IMG/VR virus record: IMGVR_UViG_3300021961_000104
Coordinates: 1 to 59,340 of that record
Length of the DNA stretch: 59,340 nt
Source of the DNA: a virus
Strand: one strand, 5' to 3'
The stretch's first letter is position 1. Every line of letters starts with the position of its first letter. The position numbers and the translations under genes were made by a program. Below are positions 51,588-59,340 of the stretch, in pieces. The notes under the pieces are model-generated. The model was given only the letters and a program-made list of their open reading frames with translations. It was not told where the DNA came from and did no database searches.

Positions 51588-51938
51588 TTACGAGTAATTT
51601 AATTTATTTGCCCTCCATGCTTCTTTTTCCCATGGTAGTGTTTTATCACCTTCTTTCATACTGGCTCTTGGGTATTTTTTCCCTTTCCAGTAAACGTATT
51701 TATCATCGTAATCTAAGTCATTTCTATATTTACCAGAACTGTCTTTGATACACCCCATTTGTTCTAGGTGTATTTTTTCATGACGAATAGCATCTTCTCT
51801 AACTTCTGGAGATAATTTTTTGTCAACTAATATAGATCCATTATTATGAGCTTCACCCATAACATCACCATCTAAGTCAACTTGGTAAATTGGCGTATTA
51901 TCCATAGACAACTTACCCATTCTCATTTTAAATGCCAT
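51588..51938 (-). CDS. Small HExxH metallopeptidase-like virion protein, 116 aa
   Basis: The central motif RHEKIHLEQM is an HExxH zinc site, and PWEKEAW near residue 102 offers a third Glu ligand. The protein begins MAFKM like its neighbours. The SxxVREDAIRHE context is typical of short phage minimal metallopeptidases. It may process virion proteins or cut host cell-wall peptides; being in the MAFKM group suggests it is carried in the virion. Confidence 0.7.
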   Translation of the reverse strand: MAFKMRMGKLSMDNTPIYQVDLDGDVMGEAHNNGSILVDKKLSPEVREDAIRHEKIHLEQMGCIKDSSGKYRNDLDYDDKYVYWKGKKYPRASMKEGDKTLPWEKEAWRANKLNYS

Positions 51939-51947
51939 TTGTTTTTA

Positions 51948-52388
51948 TTAAAAATAACCTTGATTAACAAGAGTGTCGAATCCACTTGAAGATAATGTCC
52001 CCTTAGAAACAGCATCTAGAGCTTGTTCTTTTGTCATTTTTTTAGATGTAGATTTAGATCTATTTCTAATTTCTTTAGTTTTATCTTCAAATTCTTGTCT
52101 TTCTTTACTAAAAGCTTCATTTCCTAAATGATCCCAATATGTATATCCAGGTTTATTTTTTCTCTTATCTCTTCTATCAGCTCTATCTTCTTGCCATCTA
52201 GCTCTTGATTCTGGAGTTATTGAACTTTTAGCTATATCAACCATATCTTTTTGAAACTTGTCAAATACATCTCTATTAGATACATATACTTTAGAATCAG
52301 CACCTTGAGAATAAGCTCCTTTTAACGGTGTGGATGGAAGATTATAACCTTTACCAGCCCAATGCTTAGATATATTAGACTTACTCAT
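51948..52388 (-). CDS. Charged hypothetical virion-region protein, 146 aa
   Basis: Many Lys, Arg and Asp residues; segments such as RADRRDKRKNKPGYTYWDH near residue 70 and a C-terminal helix (KEQALDAVSKG). TAATG-type overlap with the upstream gene. No domain recognised. Likely packaged or structural, by position. Confidence 0.6.
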   Translation of the reverse strand: MSKSNISKHWAGKGYNLPSTPLKGAYSQGADSKVYVSNRDVFDKFQKDMVDIAKSSITPESRARWQEDRADRRDKRKNKPGYTYWDHLGNEAFSKERQEFEDKTKEIRNRSKSTSKKMTKEQALDAVSKGTLSSSGFDTLVNQGYF

Positions 52389-52597
52389 TACTTACGTCCT
52401 TTAGCGCGTTGAGTAATTGGACCGGCGATATAGTTAGTTGGATATTTAAGAACTTCCATACCATTTTTACCAGAACTAGAACCATCACCCATTGGGAAAC
52501 CATCCATATTTAATGGACCATCCCAAAGAGCATTAGCTCCTGTCATACCATTTTTTTCTATACCTTTTACAGCTGCGGTTTTTTCTTTGTTTATCAT
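52388..52597 (-). CDS. Small hypothetical virion-region protein, 69 aa
   Basis: Gly/Met/Asn-rich product with GPLNMDGFPMGDGSSSGK in the centre and GPITQRAKGRK at the end. Overlaps the upstream gene by 4 bases and the downstream by one. Low-complexity small virion protein; function unknown. Confidence 0.6.
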   Translation of the reverse strand: MINKEKTAAVKGIEKNGMTGANALWDGPLNMDGFPMGDGSSSGKNGMEVLKYPTNYIAGPITQRAKGRK

Positions 52598-53193
52598 GAT
52601 TTTTTATTTAATCTTTTTTTACCTCTTTCTTCTTTAATAAAAGATCTCATATCTTTTCTAGACATATATCCTTTTTCAAACTGTTGTTTAGCCCAATCGC
52701 GTTCATTCATAAACTCGTACTTAGCACCAAGTCTTTTGGATCTTTCACTACCAGGTTCAGCACTTTCGTATTTAGCTTCAATTCTATCTTTTCTACTTGT
52801 ATTAGTTTGAGCAAATGGACTTGATCCATACAAACCGTTCATACCTGTTGTATCGACATCTGAAATTTGACCCATAGGTGCTGCTGGTTGAGGTGGCATC
52901 AATTGTGGATTATACAAGGCTTTCATATTTTCTTGAGCAGTTGGTGAGAATACGTTTTGTCCAACATCACCCATACCGGCTTTTTGATGTTGCACACCGT
53001 TTACTACAGATGCATTGTAAGCTTGTTGAGCATTATATCTTTGCATGTGTTGGGCTGTAGCTTGTGCATTTCTTTGATCTTGAGTCAAACCCATCATACC
53101 ACTCATCATACCAGGATTTACAAACTTAGCTGGACTAGAGTGCGAAGATTTACACATGCACGCTGCTGAACCACATTTTGAACATTTACCCAT
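52594..53193 (-). CDS. Virion-region protein with Cys cluster, 199 aa
   Basis: The first 20 residues contain CSKCGSAACMCKSSH, a CxxC plus CxC cluster suited to zinc. The middle is Met/Gln/Ala-rich and low complexity; the C-terminal 70 residues are charged helix (EERGKKRLNKKS). Proteins of this type are common in flavophage virion regions. The start is one base from the winged-helix gene. Confidence 0.65.
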   Translation of the reverse strand: MGKCSKCGSAACMCKSSHSSPAKFVNPGMMSGMMGLTQDQRNAQATAQHMQRYNAQQAYNASVVNGVQHQKAGMGDVGQNVFSPTAQENMKALYNPQLMPPQPAAPMGQISDVDTTGMNGLYGSSPFAQTNTSRKDRIEAKYESAEPGSERSKRLGAKYEFMNERDWAKQQFEKGYMSRKDMRSFIKEERGKKRLNKKS

Positions 53194-53194
53194 T

Positions 53195-53641
53195 TTATCT
53201 ATCTTTATCTTTATTTACATTTTTTATTGAAGTTATAAGAACTTTATCCATATATGTTCTACCCTTCATTATATTGTTTCTATGAATACTGGTAGGTAAA
53301 TCCTCTTCACCTAACATAATCCTATACATTTGCTTTATTAAAAGCTTACACCTAAAAGATGTTTTGTATATATGATATTTTTGTGTTGTTCTGTTTCTAT
53401 GTCTCCATACAACTATCCAACCTTCTTTTAACAAACGATTCCAGCGGCGGTTATCCCAACTATAGGAATAACTGCCAGCCTCGAAATCCTTTTTTGTAAA
53501 CATATCTATGCAGTCTAAGTATATCAATAACTCTATATCTGCATCGTTAAGATTGTTGTTTCTACAAGCCCATTTACGAATTATTCGATAATGTTTAAGC
53601 AGATTCATTGTTTTTAAATCTTCTGCGTCTAGCCTTTTCAT
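53195..53641 (-). CDS. Putative winged-helix/phage conserved protein, 148 aa
   Basis: The N-terminal half reads as helices (MNLLKHYRIIRKWACRNNNL, then IELLIYLDCIDMF) and the middle WDNRRWNRLLKEGWIVVWRH looks like a wing. This is the shape of a MarR-like winged helix and the sequence is conserved in crAss-like phages. It may regulate late transcription. Overlaps groES by 4 bases. Confidence 0.65.
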   Translation of the reverse strand: MKRLDAEDLKTMNLLKHYRIIRKWACRNNNLNDADIELLIYLDCIDMFTKKDFEAGSYSYSWDNRRWNRLLKEGWIVVWRHRNRTTQKYHIYKTSFRCKLLIKQMYRIMLGEEDLPTSIHRNNIMKGRTYMDKVLITSIKNVNKDKDR

Positions 53642-53901
53642 AAAACAACAACTACATCTTGTACTTTTATAACGTGATATGTTTGCTTATCTATTTCTAT
53701 TTTATGACCAGCGTGCTTATCATACAATATAACGTCATTTTCTTTTAAACCTAGTACTTCGCTTCCAACAGAAAAAACTGTTGCTCTAATGTACCTTATA
53801 TCATCTCTATGATTCTCTGCAAGTAAAAGTCCACCTTTTGTTTTAGTTGTACCTTCTTTTGCTTTGTTTATGATTATATTATTACCTATTGCTTTCATCA
53901 A
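53638..53901 (-). CDS. groES: Co-chaperonin GroES
   Basis: The 87-residue product has the usual Cpn10 layout: the mobile loop TKTKGGLLLAEN near residues 18-30, the GSEVLGLKENDVILYDKHAG central strands and the VIKVQDVVVVL end. It caps the GroEL chamber encoded upstream with a 20-base overlap. The mobile loop IxL anchor is retained as LLL. Confidence 0.88.
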   Translation of the reverse strand: MMKAIGNNIIINKAKEGTTKTKGGLLLAENHRDDIRYIRATVFSVGSEVLGLKENDVILYDKHAGHKIEIDKQTYHVIKVQDVVVVL

Positions 53902-55435
53902 TTCTTAAATTATTGATTACACAATCGGTTGACAGTATTGTTGTGGCTACTGAAGCTGCATTTTTAAGAGCACTTTTGGTAACAAGTAAAGGATCGATAA
54001 TACCTGATTTAATCATATTTACCATTTTTCCTGTAACCACGTCGAAACCTACACCTTTTTTGGTTGGAGATTCTACGTTTTCAACCCCTGCATTATCTAA
54101 TATTGTTTTATAAGGAGCTTGAATAGCTTTTAATAAAACATCTTCACCAACAGATTTGGCTGTTAAGTTTTTAGAAGCATTTAGTAATGCAATACCGCCA
54201 CCAGAAACTATACCCTCTTTGATAGCAGCTTTAGTAGCACAGATGGCATCTTCAACCCTATCTGTTTTTTCTTTTAATTCTATTTCAGAGTTAGCACCTA
54301 CTTTTACTATAGCTATTCTAGCTGAAAGCATTGCTAATCTTTTTTCTAGTTTCACTACTTTGTTGCTATTTTTTTCAACTAGTAATTCTTTTTTTATTTC
54401 ATCAATAACTTCTAAAACTTGTTCAGAAGGTTCATTGACTTGTAATATTGTTTCTTCATGAGAAGTAACGCTTTTAACACAAGTTCCTAAATGTTCAACT
54501 TGAATTAATTCTATATCGTCACCTAAATCTTCATTTATAATTACAGCACCTGTCAATAAAGACAAATCATCTAACATTTGTTTTTTATTGATACCGTATG
54601 TAGGTGCATCAATTACATTTACTTTTATAGCACCTTTTAACTTGTTCATAGCTAGAGCTGATAAAACACCTTGTTCTAAGTCACCTATAATAAGTAAAGG
54701 TTTATTGTTTTTTATTACGTACTCTAGCACAGATTGTATCTGTCTAATGCTATCTACTGGTGATTCTAAAAGTAATATTAAAGGTTTTTCTAATTCAGCT
54801 GTCTTTGTTTGAGGATTAGTTATAAAATGTGAATTTTTTAATCCTTTTTGATATTGAACACCGTCAACAACTTCAACAACTGTTTTACCATCTGAAGCAG
54901 TTTCCATCATTACAACACCAGTGTTGTTTACAGATCTAAACGCATCAGCTATAATTAAACCTAATTCTTTATCATTATTTGTTGATATTGTAGCTATTTG
55001 ATCTATCATATTACCTTCAACAGCAATACTATTAGATTCTAAATAATTAACAACTTTATCAACAGCTTTGTTTATACCTTCTTTTAATTCTCTAGAATTT
55101 GTTTTATCAGCAACCTTGTAAGCCTCTTCTAATATAGCATGAGCTAAAACAGTTGCTGTCGTGGTTCCATCACCTGCTTCTTGAACAGTTTTTCTAGCAG
55201 CTTCTTTTAAAAGTGTGGCACCCATATTTTCAACTGGATCTCTTAATATTATAGAATCAGCAACGGTAACTCCGTCTTTTGTTATAATAGGTCTTCCAGT
55301 ATTGTCTTCTAGTATCACACATTTGCCGCTAGCTCCTAAAGTGGAGCTAACAGCTTTTGTGAGTTTTTCAATTCCTTTAAATATATTTATTCTGGCATCT
55401 TCACCAAAATTTAGATTCTTGACTATAGCGTCCAT
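53882..55435 (-). CDS. groEL: Chaperonin GroEL
   Basis: All GroEL landmarks are present: ITKDGVTVAD near residue 51, the ATP motif AGDGTTTATVLA at residues 87-98, and VSGGGIALL near residue 405. At 517 residues it lacks the Gly-Met-rich C-terminal tail of bacterial GroEL (548 in E. coli), as is known for phage copies. It folds phage proteins, most likely the capsid and giant virion proteins. Together with groES it forms a complete phage-encoded chaperonin. Confidence 0.95.
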   Translation of the reverse strand: MDAIVKNLNFGEDARINIFKGIEKLTKAVSSTLGASGKCVILEDNTGRPIITKDGVTVADSIILRDPVENMGATLLKEAARKTVQEAGDGTTTATVLAHAILEEAYKVADKTNSRELKEGINKAVDKVVNYLESNSIAVEGNMIDQIATISTNNDKELGLIIADAFRSVNNTGVVMMETASDGKTVVEVVDGVQYQKGLKNSHFITNPQTKTAELEKPLILLLESPVDSIRQIQSVLEYVIKNNKPLLIIGDLEQGVLSALAMNKLKGAIKVNVIDAPTYGINKKQMLDDLSLLTGAVIINEDLGDDIELIQVEHLGTCVKSVTSHEETILQVNEPSEQVLEVIDEIKKELLVEKNSNKVVKLEKRLAMLSARIAIVKVGANSEIELKEKTDRVEDAICATKAAIKEGIVSGGGIALLNASKNLTAKSVGEDVLLKAIQAPYKTILDNAGVENVESPTKKGVGFDVVTGKMVNMIKSGIIDPLLVTKSALKNAASVATTILSTDCVINNLRIDESNR

Positions 55436-55466
55436 ATTTAATTTAATTTGATTTGATTGGTTTGGT

Positions 55467-55757
55467 TTATTTAAAGGTTTTTACTACTTTTGGTCCTTTT
55501 GAAAATTCGACTTTATTTTTGTAGTGTTCTACGGTTTGATCAATTGCAGTCTCTGCTCCTTCTAGCGTTTCACGTCTTGTTACGTCGTGCCATTGAGATT
55601 CGACATGTTGATCTTGGTACTCTGTTTGATAAAAACCGTTTACTAATTGAACTATTCTCCAATTGCTTTTATTAGCAATGTGTTTCCATAGTTCTAAACG
55701 TTGTTCATCTGGTTGTGATTGACTAGACCACGAATTAGTCTGGTAAAATAGTGTCAT
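55467..55757 (-). CDS. Hypothetical protein, 96 aa
   Basis: Trp/Gln/His-rich product (SWSSQSQPDEQR near residue 8, TEYQDQHVESQWHDV near residue 45). Located between the fibre accessory genes and groEL. No known domain; similar small proteins occur near phage structural genes. Confidence 0.65.
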   Translation of the reverse strand: MTLFYQTNSWSSQSQPDEQRLELWKHIANKSNWRIVQLVNGFYQTEYQDQHVESQWHDVTRRETLEGAETAIDQTVEHYKNKVEFSKGPKVVKTFK

Positions 55758-55843
55758 TGGTTTTGGTTTTTAATGTTTATTATTGGTTTCGCTTGTAAGC
55801 GATGTTTTTATTATTACAGGTTTTATTAGTAAATTACCTTTTA

Positions 55844-56632
55844 CTAAACAACCCTTATTCTTAAATTTCCATCATTTCTTCTGTATAAACCATACAATGG
55901 TACACCAAGAATAGCAGCATCGACATCAGACTGCGCAACTATTAAATCCGGCATGATTATTTTTTCTAAGCTTAATTCAATAGAAAATCCGTCAATTTTA
56001 TGAGTACTAACACCAACTTCTCCTGCATTTAATTCGTATTTAACAGTTAAGTTTTCTTCTACAGCTGTTTCTGGTAGAACAATTTTACCCCCAGTTTCGT
56101 AAGCAATAGAGTCACCTATTTCAGTTGTAGATGTAAATTTTGGTATATAATTTATTGTTCCAGAAACAACTCCAGATCCAGGTATACCTTGTGGTCCTTG
56201 TGGTCCAGTTGCACCAGTTGGTCCGGTTGGTCCAGTCGCTCCAGCTGTTCCAGCGGTTCCAGCTGGCCCTTGAATACCTTGTGGTCCTCTTAATGGACCT
56301 ATATTAATCCAAGCTAAGCTAGCGGCCCAAACCCAACCATCTCCAGTATCGTCAGTAATGTATAAATCACCAACGGTATTACCAGAAGTTGGTAAACTAG
56401 TAGATGTAGGTACTGTGCCTAAAATATTTATAGATGTACCATCATTACCAGCAGGTCCTTGAGGTCCAGCAGGTCCAGTAGCTCCACCTTCCCCAGTTGG
56501 CACGTAAGAAGTTACAAGATTTATTAAACTTTGAACAGTGAAATTAGCTGTAACTATATCGCTCATTTCAGTTCCAATTAATAGATCTTCTACTGTTGGA
56601 TTTTTTATTGGGTAACTATTAGTGATTGCCAT
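55844..56632 (-). CDS. Collagen-like fibre protein, 262 aa
   Basis: Two Gly-X-Y blocks are visible: GATGPAGPQGPAGNDG near residue 51 and a longer run of GPQGIQGPAGTAG with GATGPTGPTGATG near 115-150. Collagen-like triple helices are common in tail fibres and tail collar proteins. Both ends are beta-rich. It probably trimerises to form a flexible rod next to the main fibre. Confidence 0.8.
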   Translation of the reverse strand: MAITNSYPIKNPTVEDLLIGTEMSDIVTANFTVQSLINLVTSYVPTGEGGATGPAGPQGPAGNDGTSINILGTVPTSTSLPTSGNTVGDLYITDDTGDGWVWAASLAWINIGPLRGPQGIQGPAGTAGTAGATGPTGPTGATGPQGPQGIPGSGVVSGTINYIPKFTSTTEIGDSIAYETGGKIVLPETAVEENLTVKYELNAGEVGVSTHKIDGFSIELSLEKIIMPDLIVAQSDVDAAILGVPLYGLYRRNDGNLRIRVV

Positions 56633-56641
56633 TTTGTATAT

Positions 56642-56986
56642 TTATTTTGGTTCAGCCACTGGCTCACCAATTGTTAGCGTAATAGACTTAGGGTTAATTA
56701 AGTCAGCAATCTGTGAAGCAATATTAGTTTCAATAGATGCAACTTGCTCGTCACCCATAGTCGCTTTTGTCCAAGCCACTACCTCTTCATTAGTAAGTTC
56801 ATCAAATGGTATGAAGTCAGTAATACCACTAGTATCTAAAACTTGAGTTCCAATATTAGTTGCGCTGACATCAGCATCTTCATCTTTACCTATTACTATC
56901 CAGTGTACGTTATACACAACATCTGTGTAATCCCCGTCTGTAGGGTAAACGTCTACAGTTTTGCAATTCCAATCGTAAGTAATCAT
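56642..56986 (-). CDS. Conserved fibre-region protein, DUF7936-like, 114 aa
   Basis: Begins MITYDWNCKTVDVYPTDGD and then TDVVYNVHWIVIG, a start common to a family near phage fibre genes. The C-terminal half is helical with an acidic centre. Likely a fibre assembly or baseplate-type small protein; function unknown. Confidence 0.75.
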   Translation of the reverse strand: MITYDWNCKTVDVYPTDGDYTDVVYNVHWIVIGKDEDADVSATNIGTQVLDTSGITDFIPFDELTNEEVVAWTKATMGDEQVASIETNIASQIADLINPKSITLTIGEPVAEPK

Positions 56987-57007
56987 AGTTTATTGTTTTT
57001 GTTGTTA

Positions 57008-57451
57008 TTATTTTGAGCAAGTCGCTACATTAGTTACTACCCCACTTGTATTAGTAGTGTAAGCTATAGAAACTGCTCCAGCTTCTGCTTTTCTATTTCC
57101 AGAACTCAATGTTATTGTTCCAGCTGCATTAGTGTAAACAGTGTCATTAACAGCAGGTAAAGCCCCAGTTCCATTGTGATAATAGCCTCCTTCTGCAAGA
57201 CCATTAAGACAAGCTGAATTTCTGGTAGGATAAGATACGCTGTCCGAAGCAAAAAGAGTAAGAGTTGGACCAGCGCTAGCTCCATAAAAATCATCCATTT
57301 TAATAGCACCAGTTGGCACTCCAGCTAAGTCTCTTAAATCAGTGTCTCCTAAGCCAGATGTAGCATTTTGCGCTTTGCCAAGTTCTAAATTAATAGACTC
57401 ACCGACAGTTGTTCCACCTATAGATAATACGCCTGATGTATTAAGAGCCAT
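57008..57451 (-). CDS. Tail-fibre accessory protein, MALNTSG type, 147 aa
   Basis: The N-terminal LSIGGTTVGESINLELG followed by LRDLAGVPTGAIKMDDFYGA is a recurrent pattern in phage tail or appendage proteins. The body is beta-rich and Gly/Thr-rich with single Cys residues near the end. Overlaps the end of the fibre gene by 11 bases, so it is expressed with it. Confidence 0.7.
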   Translation of the reverse strand: MALNTSGVLSIGGTTVGESINLELGKAQNATSGLGDTDLRDLAGVPTGAIKMDDFYGASAGPTLTLFASDSVSYPTRNSACLNGLAEGGYYHNGTGALPAVNDTVYTNAAGTITLSSGNRKAEAGAVSIAYTTNTSGVVTNVATCSK

Positions 57452-59340
57452 AACTTTCTAATTTAGCTTTTAGTTCATCAATTTGTTTTTGCTGTTCTTT
57501 CATAGCTTCAATAAGTAATCCAACCATATTGCCATAGGCAACTGCTTTCATACCATTGTCATCTGTTTCTACAACCTCTGGTAATACTTCTTCAACTTCT
57601 TGTGCTATTACACCAATACAAGTTTTTTCTTCACCTATCTTGTTGAATTCAACACCTCTTAGTTTATTTACTTTTTCAAGAGCACTATCTATTGTTTTGA
57701 TATTTTCTTTTACCCTAACATCAGAAAACGCTATAACGTTACCAGTTGCTCTAATAGTACCAGTAACATCTAATTCATAAACTGGCGTTGGGGTTAATAT
57801 ACCAAAATATCCATTAGATTGTAATATTCTTGCTCTTTCAAGACCATTAGTAGCTATAGCAACACCAAAGTAACCTGATAATACTAACGGAATAGAAGCA
57901 GAACTTCCGCATGATAATCCATAATGAGCAGTGTCAGCACCATTTAAAGTAAAACTATCTCCAACATTAAATCCAATTTTTACACCATTAGCACTTTCTG
58001 TTGTTTCAATGTTACCAGTAACTGCAAGTTTTTCAGTAGGATTTGTGATATTAATACCGACGTTGCCAGCAGAGTCAATAACTACTCTATCAACCTCAGT
58101 TCCAAGTGTACCAGTCATAAATTTAATACCACCATATTCACTAACTAAATTAAGTAAATCGCTAGCATCAAGATGTTGAATATATGATCTTCTAGTTCCT
58201 GCTTGATAAAAAGACATAAAAGGATTACCAGTTGCGCTACTATCGTCTAATACTAATAACTGACCAGTAGTGCCTGATAATTCTAGTTTTGCCGATGGAC
58301 TAGTAGTACCAATCCCAACGTTACCATTAGAAATAATACGCATATATTCACTACCATTGGTATTAAATGTCATTGCGTTTGTTGAATGCTGGTATCTTAT
58401 ACGACCAATAGCACCATTTTGCGGATCGCCAAAAGCTATTGAACCATAATTTGTATTTGGGCTTAAAATAGTTAAGCCTGTATCACCGCTACCTTCAATT
58501 ACTGCATCATTTAGACCATTTAAAGAAGTGGCTCCAATACTTCCTTTAGAAACTACAAATCTCTCACCAGCATTAAAAGTTGTTACTCCAATCCCAACGT
58601 TGCCACCATTAAAATGGGTTATACCAGAAGATCTAATTGCTACAGTTGTATCACCAGCGCCTGTGCTTGCAAATAATGCAGCGTTAATTCCTCCTGGTTC
58701 ATACGCATGGATATTTCCAGCAACTTGTAATTTTTCATTAGGACTAGTTGTACCAATACCAACATTGCCACCGTTGAAATATGAACTACCAGCTGTATTT
58801 AAAGAAATTGTAGCTAATTGGCCATTGGCATATAAAACAGTTTGAGCGTTATCTAAACTGTCTATATAAAAATTATGAGTTATACTGTCATCAGTATCTT
58901 CTCTTATAAGTAGTGCATTTGAATTTGTAGCAGAGTGAATATCTAATTTAGCCCCAGGACTAGGAGTTCCAATCCCTACGTTGCCGCTGGAGTCAATACG
59001 CATTGTTTCAGTTATAGCGCCAGCATCTGTTACTGAACCAAATGTTGTAAGTCCAGAAGCTCCGCCAATATACGACGTGGAGTTTGCCACATCTCCATTA
59101 CCAATAGTTAGATATGCAAAACCTGTAGATGATTTAATCTGTAATAGATTGTTGCTTAAATTACCGTTTGGTGCAAATGTTGCAGAACCAATTTGTAATT
59201 TGGCTCCTGGACTAGTCGTTCCAATCCCGACGTTGCCTGACGAAGAAAATGTTACATCTTGACTTCCTGAAGGGAAAAATTTAATATCACCAGAAGTACC
59301 TGGTTTTAATGTTATATTGCCTATTAAACCAGTGCCACCT
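57441..59340 (-). CDS. Tail fibre with S74 intramolecular chaperone (5' end outside window)
   Basis: The frame stays open from the right window edge to 57441, so the gene is cut by the window and no start codon can be assigned; a GTG at 59090 is internal. Seven repeats of the form GNVGIGTTSPxxKLxV recur about every 60-90 residues and should stack as beta structure. The last 110 residues form a peptidase S74 chaperone with SDVRVKENIKTIDSALEK (Ser-Asp-x-Arg-x-Lys) and IGVIAQEVEEVLPEVV, which trimerises the fibre and then cuts itself off. Host receptor binding is likely. Confidence 0.85.
   Translation of the reverse strand, partial: GGTGLIGNITLKPGTSGDIKFFPSGSQDVTFSSSGNVGIGTTSPGAKLQIGSATFAPNGNLSNNLLQIKSSTGFAYLTIGNGDVANSTSYIGGASGLTTFGSVTDAGAITETMRIDSSGNVGIGTPSPGAKLDIHSATNSNALLIREDTDDSITHNFYIDSLDNAQTVLYANGQLATISLNTAGSSYFNGGNVGIGTTSPNEKLQVAGNIHAYEPGGINAALFASTGAGDTTVAIRSSGITHFNGGNVGIGVTTFNAGERFVVSKGSIGATSLNGLNDAVIEGSGDTGLTILSPNTNYGSIAFGDPQNGAIGRIRYQHSTNAMTFNTNGSEYMRIISNGNVGIGTTSPSAKLELSGTTGQLLVLDDSSATGNPFMSFYQAGTRRSYIQHLDASDLLNLVSEYGGIKFMTGTLGTEVDRVVIDSAGNVGINITNPTEKLAVTGNIETTESANGVKIGFNVGDSFTLNGADTAHYGLSCGSSASIPLVLSGYFGVAIATNGLERARILQSNGYFGILTPTPVYELDVTGTIRATGNVIAFSDVRVKENIKTIDSALEKVNKLRGVEFNKIGEEKTCIGVIAQEVEEVLPEVVETDDNGMKAVAYGNMVGLLIEAMKEQQKQIDELKAKLESYGS

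Noticed and set aside
55789-55802. Short inverted repeat TCGCT/AGCGA as a terminator
   Set aside because: Only five pairs and no T-run on the minus strand, so it is too weak to claim.
59088-59090. GTG at 59090 as the start of the tail fibre
   Set aside because: The frame continues upstream without a stop to the window edge and contains another copy of the GNVGIGTTSP repeat, so the start is outside the window.

Overview
The window looks like part of a tailed-phage genome (podovirus-like virion, AT-rich) whose host is probably a marine member of the Bacteroidetes/Flavobacteriia. The virion genes (portal, large terminase, major capsid, two ring/connector-type proteins, a 1411-residue muzzle/stabilisation-type protein, a 2916-residue internal protein) resemble in sequence and order those of crAss-like phages and related flavophages. 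Gene starts lack clear Shine-Dalgarno sequences and sit behind A/T-rich leaders, as is usual in Bacteroidetes. These family assignments are by recognition, not by search.

Layout. Positions 1-630 hold no convincing gene: a C/T-rich segment, a degenerate ACTAT pentanucleotide repeat, a 46-bp palindromic site and the first two copies of a six-copy promoter-like motif. From 631 to about 9.5 kb lies a dense plus-strand early region of very small, mostly unknown genes, with a deoxyribonucleotidase, an ATP-dependent DNA ligase and an HTH regulator. Three tRNA-like elements are interspersed; two fold like the tRNA-like domain of tmRNA and carry the G3:U70 alanine identity pair. From 9.5 to 19.7 kb (plus) lies the DNA metabolism block: sigma factor, ERF annealase, RecE-like nuclease, SSB-like protein, primase-helicase, thymidylate synthase-like protein, GIY-YIG/MazG fusion, MazG-like protein, T7 endonuclease I-like resolvase, and ribonucleotide reductase NrdB and NrdA. 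No DNA polymerase is visible, so it is probably outside the window.

A strong bidirectional terminator at 19,691-19,724 separates this from a convergent minus-strand late block running from the right edge back to 19.8 kb. In transcription order: tail fibre with S74 self-cleaving chaperone (cut by the window end), fibre accessory proteins, GroEL, GroES, a set of small virion-like proteins sharing an N-terminal MAFKM motif (one a mini-metallopeptidase), a 3-TM-type holin, a second GroES-like protein, terminase, portal, scaffold candidate, capsid, connector/ring proteins, muzzle, internal virion proteins, and finally a small holin candidate overlapping an amidase endolysin.

How it works together: early promoters drive small host-takeover genes; the HTH protein may act on the paired palindromic sites; the sigma factor may redirect host RNA polymerase; the nucleotide genes recycle host DNA; late genes build, fold (own chaperonin) and release virions. 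The most unusual material is the tmRNA-like/tRNA-Ala-like elements, the paired palindromes, the six-copy promoter, and the polyvalent 2916-residue protein in which a P-loop kinase sits inside a HAD phosphatase.
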